Shown in pieces: positions 25,501-33,581 of a DNA stretch of 64,000 nucleotides (position 1 is its first letter; each line of letters opens with the position of its first letter). Made by a program: the position numbers and the translations under genes. The notes under the pieces were generated by a model. The model saw only the letters and a program-made list of their open reading frames with translations. It made no database searches and had not been told where the DNA came from. Source of the DNA: JBOFIQ01 sp051654905 (GTDB lineage Bacteria > Actinomycetota > Actinomycetes > Propionibacteriales > Propionibacteriaceae); assembly GCA_051654905.1 (NCBI GenBank), contig JBOFYY010000156.1:248001-312000 (forward strand). The letters are read 5' to 3'.

Positions 25501-27333
25501 CTACACAATTTCAGCATCGACAATCTCAAGATTAGAAGTAAGTGCGGCGGTATCGGCAGTTACCGGAGCAGCTGTTATTGATACCGGGTCACCGGTTGAT
25601 ATTGCAAGATTTTCTGAGCTAGCAGCAGCAAATCCCAGCCCGCCCAACCGGGCTTCTTCCACTGATTTTACCGCTGCATCAATCTGATCTATCTGCTCTG
25701 GAGTTACCTGTTGCTCAGCTAGCGCAGCGTAGAAACGATCCCGCTCTGCTGCCACCAGCCCTTCGATACGGGTATCCAGCATTTCCTTGCCTCGTTTAGC
25801 AAGACGACGTACCGCATCATCGCCAAAGACTGACTCTAGAATCCGTTGGCTAAGAGCCGCAGCACCACCAGCTACCCCAACCTCTGCACCAGTAAGTCCA
25901 CCAGTATGAGCAAAAATTGCCAGCATTAACGCTACCGATACGGTATTAACTCCCACCGCCATAAAACGCGCCGTAGTACGTTTACCTTGCCCTTCAGCTC
26001 CAACTAACTCGAGAATATCGCCTTGCCAATCGCGTACTGCCCTAGCAGCAGCGCGAGGAAACTCTGCCGAAGTATGACGTAAATCTACTCGACTATTCTC
26101 AATGATTGCCCTACCAGCAGGATTAGCCATCCATGCTGCTTCGGCACGTTCATTAGCTTTCTCAACCTCTTCACGAATTAGTGCTTCTAGCCCAGCCTCA
26201 ACTGCAACAGTTACGTTGTCACTGTTCTGAGGAGCACCCGTAAAAACTCGCTTTAACCGATCGCGCAACCAGCCAACTTTTTCATCGAGCGCCCGGAAAA
26301 TCTCCCCAGTACCAACAAAATCATGCCATCTAGCTAATACTTCTCCCCGCAGCAACGTGCCATCAGCAGTTTGTACTGCAATCGCCCGCGATGCCTCCGT
26401 AAAAGCTGCATCAGCATCGCTCTGCAGCTGGATAATCGCAGCAACTTGATCTCTAACAGCTTGTGCCACGCGCGGAGCCCGCAATACAAGATTTCCTACC
26501 GCCCCATCCAAGGTCTGAATGACGACCTGCTGTCGAGTTTTCTGATCAGCCGCCAACTCAGCAAGCCAATCACGAATTGGGGAAACCGCTGCATTAGGAA
26601 GCATTCCGTCAGCATCTGTTCCAGTCTCAGGTACTGCAAAAAGCGGCGACGACGCTAATCCGCGCTCAGTCATCATCTGAGCTAGATGCGGTGGAACTTC
26701 TGAGAAAGCAGCCGGTGGAACCCGGTTACAAACCACAGCAACTGCTGCACTACGTTCGGCTGCATGCCGCAGATATTCCCACGGAACCGCATCGGCATAA
26801 CGTGCAGCAGAAGTAACAAATAGCCATAAATCAGCAGCTGCTAGTAGCTGAGCAGCGAGCTCTCTATTTTCTTTGACTACCGAATCGACGTCGGGAGCAT
26901 CCAGCAACGCTAGTCCTTGCGGAATTGTTGGTTCTGCCACTAACTGCAAGGAACGCGAATCTAAACTCGCACCATGGCTACGTGCCATACCTGGTAAAAT
27001 ACGATCAGTAAGGAACCACTGTTCATCGTCTGGATGATGAACAAGCACCGGTCCGCGCGTCGTAGGACGAATAACCCCCGGAATAGTAACTCGTCTACCA
27101 ATCACTGAGTTCACTAACGTCGACTTACCTGCTCCGGTAGATCCTCCCACTACAGCAAGCAATGGGGCATCCAGTGTCCCTAACCGCGGTAATACATAAT
27201 CATTAAGTTGAGCGACAATATCGTGAGCTGCCTGTGCCTGCACTTGAGCACCAGGCAACGGCAATGGCAGTCGCACCGGAGCTAACGCATCTCGTAGCTG
27301 CCGTAGTGAATCACCAAGCTGCGGAACAGTCAT
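25501..27333 (-). CDS. Dynamin/YfjP-like membrane GTPase A
   Basis: 610 residues. G1 GGSTGAGKST at 63-72, G3 LLDAPDVDSV near 148 and G4 CNRVPP near 210 are visible, with a helical C-terminal half and a hydrophobic stretch (ARFMAVGVNTVSVALMLAIF) near residue 465, followed by a Gly/Ala-rich second one. Residue patterns match its neighbour over the G domain, so the two are paralogues with different C-termini. It is the first of the pair; ATG with AAGGAAAAAT upstream. An adjacent PrsW-like protease gene is transcribed in the same direction 35 nt upstream. Heteromeric membrane remodelling is a reasonable guess. Confidence 0.8.
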   Translation of the reverse strand: MTVPQLGDSLRQLRDALAPVRLPLPLPGAQVQAQAAHDIVAQLNDYVLPRLGTLDAPLLAVVGGSTGAGKSTLVNSVIGRRVTIPGVIRPTTRGPVLVHHPDDEQWFLTDRILPGMARSHGASLDSRSLQLVAEPTIPQGLALLDAPDVDSVVKENRELAAQLLAAADLWLFVTSAARYADAVPWEYLRHAAERSAAVAVVCNRVPPAAFSEVPPHLAQMMTERGLASSPLFAVPETGTDADGMLPNAAVSPIRDWLAELAADQKTRQQVVIQTLDGAVGNLVLRAPRVAQAVRDQVAAIIQLQSDADAAFTEASRAIAVQTADGTLLRGEVLARWHDFVGTGEIFRALDEKVGWLRDRLKRVFTGAPQNSDNVTVAVEAGLEALIREEVEKANERAEAAWMANPAGRAIIENSRVDLRHTSAEFPRAAARAVRDWQGDILELVGAEGQGKRTTARFMAVGVNTVSVALMLAIFAHTGGLTGAEVGVAGGAAALSQRILESVFGDDAVRRLAKRGKEMLDTRIEGLVAAERDRFYAALAEQQVTPEQIDQIDAAVKSVEEARLGGLGFAAASSENLAISTGDPVSITAAPVTADTAALTSNLEIVDAEIV

Positions 27334-27368
27334 ATATTTTTCCTTCTCACGAGAGCATCACACTATTT

Positions 27369-29216
27369 TTATGCTGGTGGCGCCCAAGATGGGTCTACAG
27401 CAGAGTACTCGGTTCTGGTAGCTGTTACTGGTATTTGAATATCCTTTCTTAGCCGAGCTGGAGCGAAACGTGCCCATAATGTCTTCCAGAAATAAGGATA
27501 TGTACGCCATCCAGTCAAGCTACTGAGCGCCCATACTCGCTCTTGCCTAATCCGGTACAGCAAATCTCGCTCATACCCCAGACCTGCTTGATCGATAAGT
27601 CCTTTAGTGATCGAATCACGTGCATAAGCTAGCTCAACCATGGCTCGAATAAGGCGGACTGTATGCCACCAAGCTTTTGGTGAAATAAGCAGCGCCAAGA
27701 GAACTAGTCTTACTCGCTGCCACCAGGAGCCAAATACTTCCGGATCAGATTGCTGCACCCAACCCATACGTCGGTAATCACTAAGGCGATGACGAATAAG
27801 TCGATCCTCTTTTATCAAATTGCGGATCAGGAATATCAGCAAGCTAATTGCTACTGAAACCCCAAAAATCATGAAGGTACGCAGCAATGCGCCTTCGTCA
27901 TTCTGGGTAGAAGCCATCAGGTTAAAAGACATGTGAAGACCAGCGGCAACACAATACCCAGCTAATGGATACAAAATCCGAGCAAGTTTGCTACGATTTC
28001 GCAGTCCTACAGCAAGTCCAATAGCCGTCATTGAGGTAAACAAAGGATGTCCCCATGACGTCAAAACACCACGCATAAACGCTAGCTGCTGTACTGCGGC
28101 ATCAGCATCACCTGCCGCTATTTCTTGCGAGGCATATAGCACTGCTCGAATGTAATAAATGATGTTTTCAGTGAAAGCAAAACCAACTGCCGACAATCCG
28201 CCCAATGCTACTAAGTTGAGTTTATTGACCAATTTACTGCGCCAGAATGCGGCCATAATGAATAAAATCGACGCTTTAGCGGCTTCCTCCACAAACGGCG
28301 CAATATAAACAGCAGTACGCATATTTGACGCCCCTGCTTCTGCTTCACCTTGCCCTAACAGCTCTCCAGCCCACGAGTTCACAATTATCGACAACATCGT
28401 GGATGCGCCAGCACCCCATGCCAATGCCAGCAACCATGCCAACCAGCCAGCAGGACGACGGCGATCAATTAGTACAATAAAGAAAACCGTATAGGCAGCT
28501 AGCGTCGGAAATGCTAGGCGAATAGATTGATCCAAACCTTGCATATAGGCATCTGTGTTCACCATCATGCCTTCAGGAAGTTCTGCTGGCGGTAGCGGCG
28601 TCATCGCCGCATTAAGCCAACCAAGCCATCCCAAAGCCAATAAAGCACCCACAATCCCGGCGATCAACATGCCCTTGCTACAGCGGTTTTCCAATTGAGG
28701 TTTCTTAACCAGAACAACTGTCAGTACTGCCAGAACGATCGTAAAAATAACCGCACTAGCTATTCCAACAACGATAGGTCCATGCCATGACCAAAGGTTA
28801 GCTATACCATGAACAAAAATCTGACGCCCGCCAGTCAAACCAGCAAGTACTAATCCGGTAAGCCAAAGCGTCCAACCAGCTACTACCCGACGTCCTACTT
28901 TCTGCAGCTCAAAACGTTTCATTACAACGCCTGAAAGAGCCAACGGCAGCAATGCCCCTAGCGCGGCAAGTGCAAAGGATTTTCCAAAGTTTGCTTCATT
29001 ACGCTCTAGCGCTACCGCCATAATTAGGTAGTACTGGTAGGCAATAGTTGCTGCAGCAAAAACCACTACCAACAATGTCCACCACAGCAGTGAATTACTT
29101 AAAAGACGCTGATACCACGGCCCGGAAGCGGGAATGTACTCATCGCTTTGAGGAAGCCCATTGAGTCTACGCCCACGCTTAAGAAGCTTTTCGGGAACTT
29201 GTACCAGTTTTGCCAC
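27369..29216 (-). CDS. PrsW-family intramembrane metalloprotease
   Basis: 615 residues with about ten hydrophobic segments. The PrsW motifs are present in order: PFVEEAAKASILF (EExxK) near residue 310, GFAFTENIIYYIRAV (FxxxE) near 350, GHPLFTSMTAIGLAVG with the His near 397, and HMSFNLMAS near 425. PrsW of Bacillus cleaves an anti-sigma factor in the membrane; the substrate here is unknown. A long soluble C-terminal part (~150 residues, Arg/Trp-rich) extends beyond the family core. The start is GTG 29216, preceded 6 nt by TAGGCT (29223-29228), which suggests a leaderless transcript. The two GTPase genes follow in the same direction. Confidence 0.85.
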   Translation of the reverse strand: MAKLVQVPEKLLKRGRRLNGLPQSDEYIPASGPWYQRLLSNSLLWWTLLVVVFAAATIAYQYYLIMAVALERNEANFGKSFALAALGALLPLALSGVVMKRFELQKVGRRVVAGWTLWLTGLVLAGLTGGRQIFVHGIANLWSWHGPIVVGIASAVIFTIVLAVLTVVLVKKPQLENRCSKGMLIAGIVGALLALGWLGWLNAAMTPLPPAELPEGMMVNTDAYMQGLDQSIRLAFPTLAAYTVFFIVLIDRRRPAGWLAWLLALAWGAGASTMLSIIVNSWAGELLGQGEAEAGASNMRTAVYIAPFVEEAAKASILFIMAAFWRSKLVNKLNLVALGGLSAVGFAFTENIIYYIRAVLYASQEIAAGDADAAVQQLAFMRGVLTSWGHPLFTSMTAIGLAVGLRNRSKLARILYPLAGYCVAAGLHMSFNLMASTQNDEGALLRTFMIFGVSVAISLLIFLIRNLIKEDRLIRHRLSDYRRMGWVQQSDPEVFGSWWQRVRLVLLALLISPKAWWHTVRLIRAMVELAYARDSITKGLIDQAGLGYERDLLYRIRQERVWALSSLTGWRTYPYFWKTLWARFAPARLRKDIQIPVTATRTEYSAVDPSWAPPA

Positions 29217-29222
29217 CCCCTT

Positions 29223-29228
29223 AGCCTA
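29223..29228 (-). promoter_or_regulatory. Putative -10 hexamer of the PrsW-like gene
   Basis: On the minus strand TAGGCT ends 6 nt before GTG 29216. AAGGGG between them could also act as a ribosome site, so leaderless status is less certain than elsewhere. Confidence 0.4.
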
Positions 29229-29297
29229 CCCGGGGAAAGCCCAAAATAAATGAGTTAACCATTCTCACACCAAACATGAGTAGAATAGTTTTAGCTA

Positions 29298-29370
29298 GCC
29301 CCCGTAGCTCAGCGGATAGAGCAGGAGCCTTCTAATCTCTTGGCCGCAGGTTCGATTCCTGCCGGGGGCG
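29298..29370 (+). tRNA. tRNA-Arg (anticodon TCT)
   Basis: 73 nt. Acceptor GCCCCCG (29298-29304) pairs with CGGGGGC (29363-29369) and discriminator G. The anticodon loop CTTCTAA gives TCT, and the T loop is TTCGATT. CCA is not encoded. Confidence 0.95.
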
Positions 29371-29377
29371 CTCTAGC

Positions 29378-29421
29378 AGTATTAAGTTTCCTTACTTTAA
29401 ACAAGGAAACTTAATACTTTG
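29378..29421 (+). terminator. Strong terminator after tRNA-Arg
   Basis: A perfect 16-bp stem: AGTATTAAGTTTCCTT (29378-29393) with AAGGAAACTTAATACT (29403-29418), 9-nt loop, then TTG. It starts 8 nt after the tRNA. Confidence 0.85.
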
Positions 29422-29590
29422 CCTTCGCGGTTTCTATCAAAAACTGCCTATAGGAATAGTTCCTAAACAACCAATAAATTTTGGGTTAAAGACTGTGCCT
29501 TAGATGATGTTAGCTAACACCATACACAGCCAGACCACCGCTAACAGTGCTCATCACTACTTTCGCATGCGGTCATTCTGAAACCACAGA

Positions 29591-29668
29591 ATCTGCCTCA
29601 GATTGCCAACGATGCCCAAACTGCGCCAAAAATCCCGTTTTTTACAATCCTTGTCAATCTGAGGCAGA
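29591..29668. repeat. 14-bp perfect inverted repeat with 50-bp spacer upstream of the MFS gene
   Basis: TCTGCCTCAGATTG (29591-29604) and CAATCTGAGGCAGA (29655-29668) are exact reverse complements separated by 50 nt; the right arm ends 43 nt before the MFS start. The rest of the gap 29422-29590 holds no supported gene. It may be a long-loop leader hairpin, a double operator or a relic of a small mobile element. Confidence 0.75.
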
Positions 29669-29711
29669 AGTTTGACTGATAGGGTCGTTAGCGAAGCGAG
29701 GAGAAACGTAT

Positions 29712-30899
29712 ATGCCAACACCCGAGTCCCTAACTAAGACTCAATGGCGCCATATCGCTATCGCTGGATATGGTCCTACGCTGGCTAGTTCTATCGGCTT
29801 CGGGGCTGTAATTCCGCTAATTCCACTTTCTGCCCGACATATGGGAGCTAGCTTAGGAACAGCAGCTTTTATTGCCAGTTTGCTTGCGATGGGGACGTTA
29901 CTCGGAGATATTCCAGCCGGAGCAATTATCAGTAGGATCGGCGAGAAAAGATCTCTCGCTGGCGCCTGTATCGTAAATGCTGTTGTACTCAGTCTTATAA
30001 CGCTGGTTAATAATTTGTCGGTATTAGCAATTGCAGTACTTACGATTGGTCTAGTTGGATCTGTTTTCAATATTGCCCGGCAGTCTTTCCTTACCGAAGC
30101 AGTGCCATTACGTTATCGAGGACGAGCGCTCTCAACTCTGGGCGGTGTTTTCCGGTTCGGTAACTGTATTGGACCGCTTGCGGGTGCGGCAGTAATTGCT
30201 CGTTACGGTTTGTCCCATGCCTACGGCTTTGCAGCCATCATGACTCTAATAGCCGCTGGAGTAACTCTATTTCTGCCAGATGTACCCCGGGAAGCACCTG
30301 TAGGATCTCTTCAGCCTCGTCTTATTGACGTCATTAGTAGCCACAAAAAATCGCTACTAACACTTGGCTTTGGCGTAATGTCTATTCAGATTGTGCGACA
30401 GGCCCGGCAAGCGGTATTACCGTTGTGGTGCGAATCGCATCAACTTGCCCCCGAAACCACATCACTAATTTTTTCAGCATCTATGGCGTGCGATGTACTG
30501 CTTTTCTTGCCTGGCGGCTGGTTGATGGATCGAGTGGGACGTTGGTGGCTCTGTGTTCCTTCTATGCTCGTGATGGCAACTGGATTGCTTCTGCTGCCAT
30601 TAACTAATTCTGGAGCATCAATTGCTGCTATCGCGATGTTACTCGGACTAGGAAATGGCATTAGTTCTGGGATTGTGATGACATTGGCTTCGGATTCATC
30701 ACCTGCGGTGAGTCGCACGCAATATCTGTCTGTCTTCCGCCTTTTTGGCGATACTGGGCAAATGTTTGCGCCACTTTTGGTGTCACTTATTACCGGCTTT
30801 GCACCACTTGCGGTAGCGGCAGCTGCGCTAGGTGGCATCGGCTACGCCGGAGCTGCTTGGCTTACCAAATGGGTTCCCCGAGAACGTATTAGTCGCTAG
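29712..30899 (+). CDS. Major facilitator superfamily transporter
   Basis: 395 residues, about 12 membrane segments. The MFS loop 2-3 signature is degenerate (GDIPAGAIISRIGEKRS near residue 58), and the second-half copy is PGGWLMDRVGRWWL near 268. RYRGRALSTLGGVFRFG near 137 fits drug-efflux-type MFS. The substrate cannot be read. ATG with GAGGAGAAA upstream. The upstream inverted repeat suggests regulation. The stop codon shares a CTAG palindrome with the stop of the convergent 30896-31369 gene. Confidence 0.88.
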   Translation: MPTPESLTKTQWRHIAIAGYGPTLASSIGFGAVIPLIPLSARHMGASLGTAAFIASLLAMGTLLGDIPAGAIISRIGEKRSLAGACIVNAVVLSLITLVNNLSVLAIAVLTIGLVGSVFNIARQSFLTEAVPLRYRGRALSTLGGVFRFGNCIGPLAGAAVIARYGLSHAYGFAAIMTLIAAGVTLFLPDVPREAPVGSLQPRLIDVISSHKKSLLTLGFGVMSIQIVRQARQAVLPLWCESHQLAPETTSLIFSASMACDVLLFLPGGWLMDRVGRWWLCVPSMLVMATGLLLLPLTNSGASIAAIAMLLGLGNGISSGIVMTLASDSSPAVSRTQYLSVFRLFGDTGQMFAPLLVSLITGFAPLAVAAAALGGIGYAGAAWLTKWVPRERISR

Positions 30900-31369
30900 A
30901 TTTCTGCTAGATCTACGATAATCTCGCGGGGATCAGGTCCCTGTTTCATTCCCCATTCAAAACCGGGTAGTTGACGAATATCCTCGAAGTACTTGTTTAA
31001 TTCTTGTCCGCCCCATGGGAGCTGATTAGCGCCTAACCCGTCGGTGATAGGACGAGCTTCCCATAATATTTCGCAGGAAAATCTCCAACGACGAATCCCT
31101 GATGTTTCAACTAGATTTCGGGTAAGTACCAAAATAAAATCTTCAAATCCATCGTCGTTGCTCCAGATCCCATACTCCGCAACCAGACTGTCAGCAGATC
31201 CAGTTATCCCCTGAACATCTACTACTGGTAATTTCACAAATTTTTCAAAACTATCTATGACCGCAGCGACATCTGCTGTTGCCGTTTTTTGCGCGGTTTG
31301 CGCATCGCCTAATAGCTGTTTGAAGGTTGCTACAACGGTGTCGATTGTGAGTTGGTTGCCATGCTCCAT
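30896..31369 (-). CDS. Conserved-looking hypothetical protein
   Basis: 157 residues, acidic, no membrane segment or signal peptide. I do not recognise a family. The N-terminal ~60 residues look helical, the middle has FEDFILVLTRNLVETSG, and the C-terminal part has Trp-rich segments (RRWRFSCEILWEARP, LPWGGQELNKYFEDI). Codon use resembles its neighbours and the gene lies between two real genes, converging on the MFS gene. The possible -10 CAAGAT lies 6 nt before the ATG. Confidence 0.7.
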   Translation of the reverse strand: MEHGNQLTIDTVVATFKQLLGDAQTAQKTATADVAAVIDSFEKFVKLPVVDVQGITGSADSLVAEYGIWSNDDGFEDFILVLTRNLVETSGIRRWRFSCEILWEARPITDGLGANQLPWGGQELNKYFEDIRQLPGFEWGMKQGPDPREIIVDLAEI

Positions 31370-31460
31370 ATGACGATCTTGCCACTTCTTTTCTAATAGA
31401 AGCTATTTAGCGAACTGTCTTTAATTCTTATTGCGGTACCAATATTTATTAAAAACGGCG

Positions 31461-31474
31461 TAAAGTGGTCGATC
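31461..31474 (+). promoter_or_regulatory. Putative promoter -10 of orn
   Basis: TAAAGT at 31461-31466, 8 nt before GTG 31475, with no Shine-Dalgarno between. Confidence 0.4.
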
Positions 31475-32101
31475 GTGACTGATTATTTGGTGTGGATTGA
31501 CTGCGAGATGACTGGACTTGATCTAGAACACGATCAACTCGTAGAAGTAGCAGCGCTGGTAACCGATGCTGATCTTAATGTTATAGGCGACGGAATCGAC
31601 GTAATTATCAAACCAGAGCCAGCCGCTCTTGAGCAGATGAATGATTTCGTTCGTAATATGCATACCAAATCTGGCCTCATCGATGAGTTGGCAGCTGGTA
31701 TGACGTTAGCTCAAGCCGAACAATTAGTGCTTGCCTACATCAAGGAATACGTTCCCGATGCTCGCAAGGCACCCCTGGCTGGTAACACTATCGGCACTGA
31801 CCGCATGTTCTTACTTAAAGATATGCCCGAGTTAGAGGCACATGTTCATTACCGAAATGTTGACGTTTCGTCGATTAAAGAGCTAGCTCGACGCTGGTAT
31901 CCACGTGCTTACTACAATTCCCCGGCAAAAACCGGGAATCACCGGGCACTTGCTGATATTCAAGAGTCCATCGAGGAGCTACGTTACTTCCGCGAAGCAG
32001 TCTTTGTAGCGCAACCAGGACCTGATACTAAGGCGTGTAAAGAAATCGCCAAAGACCATCAAGGAGCTTTGACGGGGAACCGTCCAGCACCGCTAATTTA
32101 A
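31475..32101 (+). CDS. orn: Oligoribonuclease
   Basis: 208 residues. A DEDDh 3'-5' exonuclease that degrades 2-5 nt RNAs and nucleotide second-messenger products. Exo I motif VWIDCEMTGLDLEHD (residues 6-20), GNTIGTDRMFL near 103, and the Exo III region YNSPAKTGNHRALADIQES with the general-base His near 158. The next element is tRNA-His, an arrangement known in corynebacteria and mycobacteria. The GTG start appears leaderless. Confidence 0.95.
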   Translation: MTDYLVWIDCEMTGLDLEHDQLVEVAALVTDADLNVIGDGIDVIIKPEPAALEQMNDFVRNMHTKSGLIDELAAGMTLAQAEQLVLAYIKEYVPDARKAPLAGNTIGTDRMFLLKDMPELEAHVHYRNVDVSSIKELARRWYPRAYYNSPAKTGNHRALADIQESIEELRYFREAVFVAQPGPDTKACKEIAKDHQGALTGNRPAPLI

Positions 32102-32183
32102 CGGTAATTATTTATCGATTAGCGCTTAGTGGAAAAACCAGCTAACATATTTTCTTGCGTGCAAGCGCGTTGTAGTGGTCGTG

Positions 32184-32259
32184 GTGGGTGTAGCTCAGTT
32201 GGTAGAGCTCCTGGTTGTGGTCCAGGCGGTCGCGGGTTCAAGTCCCGTCATCCACCCCA
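32184..32259 (+). tRNA. tRNA-His (anticodon GTG)
   Basis: Acceptor GTGGGTG (32184-32190) pairs with CATCCAC (32249-32255). G at 32183 can act as the characteristic G-1 opposite C73 (32256). The anticodon loop is TTGTGGT, the T loop TTCAAGT. CCA is encoded at 32257-32259. Confidence 0.95.
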
Positions 32260-32330
32260 CTCCGCTCCCCTTGCAATTATCGCAATAATCTACTTATTAA
32301 GCACCGGTCAAATAGCCTGTTTTACTGACA

Positions 32331-32349
32331 TTAGATTAGGCTAACCAAA
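32331..32349 (+). promoter_or_regulatory. DtxR/IdeR-like iron box overlapping the promoter and start of the VTT gene
   Basis: TTAGATTAGGCTAACCAAA agrees with the DtxR consensus TWAGGTTAGSCTAACCTWA at 17 of 19 positions. It contains the apparent -10 TAGGCT (32337-32342), and its last base is the A of the start codon. Confidence 0.7.
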
Positions 32350-32840
32350 TGGTTGTGCTTGGTGTGTGGTGGAATCCAGTTTCTTGGACTAACGTCCCAC
32401 TGCCACTTATTGCGTTAGCACTATTCCCGATTGCTTTCTTTCGCGCCGGAAGTATCTACGTATTAGGCCGAATCGTCACCACCGAAACAAGTCGCTTACG
32501 ACGTATCCATAATCTGATGACCAAACCAGGTTTCCAGAAAGCTTGCTGCTATCTTCACCGCTGGGGTGCACCTGTGGTGTCGCTTTCTTTTTTAACAATC
32601 GGATTCCAAACCATGACGCACTTAGCTGCTGGGGTTACTAAGATGCCGTTAAAACGGTACCTTCCAGCTCTTGGGCTAGGCGCAGCACTGTGGGGAATCC
32701 TTTATGCAACTGTAGGTTTTGTTGGCTTCACATCACTTGCTGCGTTATGGCGCTTCTCCCCTGCTCTCACGCTTACGGCAATCAGCGTCGCGGTTATCTT
32801 TCTCATTATCTGGGGATATAACCGCTACCGATCGGCATAG
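32349..32840 (+). CDS. VTT/DedA-family (SNARE-associated) membrane protein
   Basis: 163 residues with about four hydrophobic segments. RWGAPVVSLSFLTIGFQTMTH near 77 and the Gly-rich helices after KMPLKRYLPALGLGAALWGI resemble the VTT fold of DedA proteins, which act in undecaprenyl-phosphate or lipid transport and membrane homeostasis; this one is short. The ATG is 6 nt after TAGGCT, with no Shine-Dalgarno, so the mRNA is probably leaderless. The DtxR-like box across the promoter suggests repression by iron. It converges on gatD with 6 nt between stops. Confidence 0.75.
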   Translation: MVVLGVWWNPVSWTNVPLPLIALALFPIAFFRAGSIYVLGRIVTTETSRLRRIHNLMTKPGFQKACCYLHRWGAPVVSLSFLTIGFQTMTHLAAGVTKMPLKRYLPALGLGAALWGILYATVGFVGFTSLAALWRFSPALTLTAISVAVIFLIIWGYNRYRSA

Positions 32841-32846
32841 CTAGAG

Positions 32847-33581
32847 TTACCGCTTAGCTCCTAGCAGACGAGCGATCTGACGCTCTCTAGCGCTAGTTGC
32901 TAAGGAATCATCAATAACTTCAGAAGAGAACGCTGTACCAGTAGCGCGCTCGACAGCCCGCGCGATAAGCCAGTCGGCTACTGCCGGATTAGCTGGCAAT
33001 ATCGGCCCATGAAGATAGGTGCCAATCACGTTATTAGTACGGGCACCTTCTTGCCCATCTGTGCGATTGTTTCCGTACCCAGCTTTCACTCGACCAAAAG
33101 GTTGTTGCCCAGCACCTAGCGATGTCGCTCCCGAATGATTTTCAAAACCAACCACATCACCAAACTCGGTTTCCAGAACGATTCCACCAATCATACGTTC
33201 TGCGCCACCAGATGTAGTCACATCAAGAATCCCTAATCCGGGAAGATGTTGCCCATCTACCGTGATGAACTCTTGTCCAAAAAGTTGGTACGTTCCGCAA
33301 ATTGCAAGCATCGGGCAGCCGTCAGCAGCTAGCTCTACTATCTGTGAACCGATCCGAGCTAAATCCTCTTCAACACGTCCTTGCCCAGAGTCCTGTCCGC
33401 CACCGCCCATCAGCAGATGCGGTTCTGCCGGAAACTTATCGCCTGGATTATGGTTCACCAGATTGACGTCGTAGCCGTGCCAGCGAAGACGAGAAGCTAA
33501 TGCTCGGGTATTTCCCACATCACCATAAATGCTCATTTCTCGCGGATAGAGATGAACCAGAGTGATTGTTGCTTTACTCAT
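32847..33581 (-). CDS. gatD: Lipid II isoglutaminyl synthase, glutaminase subunit GatD
   Basis: 244 residues from ATG 33581 (MSKATITLVHLYP); the open frame extends further upstream but would overlap murT. Class I glutamine amidotransferase-like: the nucleophile Cys is in MLAICGTYQLFG near residue 94, and the catalytic His is in GTYLHGPILPANP near 190. With MurT it amidates the D-Glu of the peptidoglycan stem peptide. The start shares one base with the murT stop (TGATG), so the two are coupled, as in other Gram-positives. Confidence 0.93.
   Translation of the reverse strand: MSKATITLVHLYPREMSIYGDVGNTRALASRLRWHGYDVNLVNHNPGDKFPAEPHLLMGGGGQDSGQGRVEEDLARIGSQIVELAADGCPMLAICGTYQLFGQEFITVDGQHLPGLGILDVTTSGGAERMIGGIVLETEFGDVVGFENHSGATSLGAGQQPFGRVKAGYGNNRTDGQEGARTNNVIGTYLHGPILPANPAVADWLIARAVERATGTAFSSEVIDDSLATSARERQIARLLGAKR

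Noticed and set aside
32129..32344. 71-residue frame running through tRNA-His
   Set aside because: It translates the tRNA gene itself; not a protein gene.
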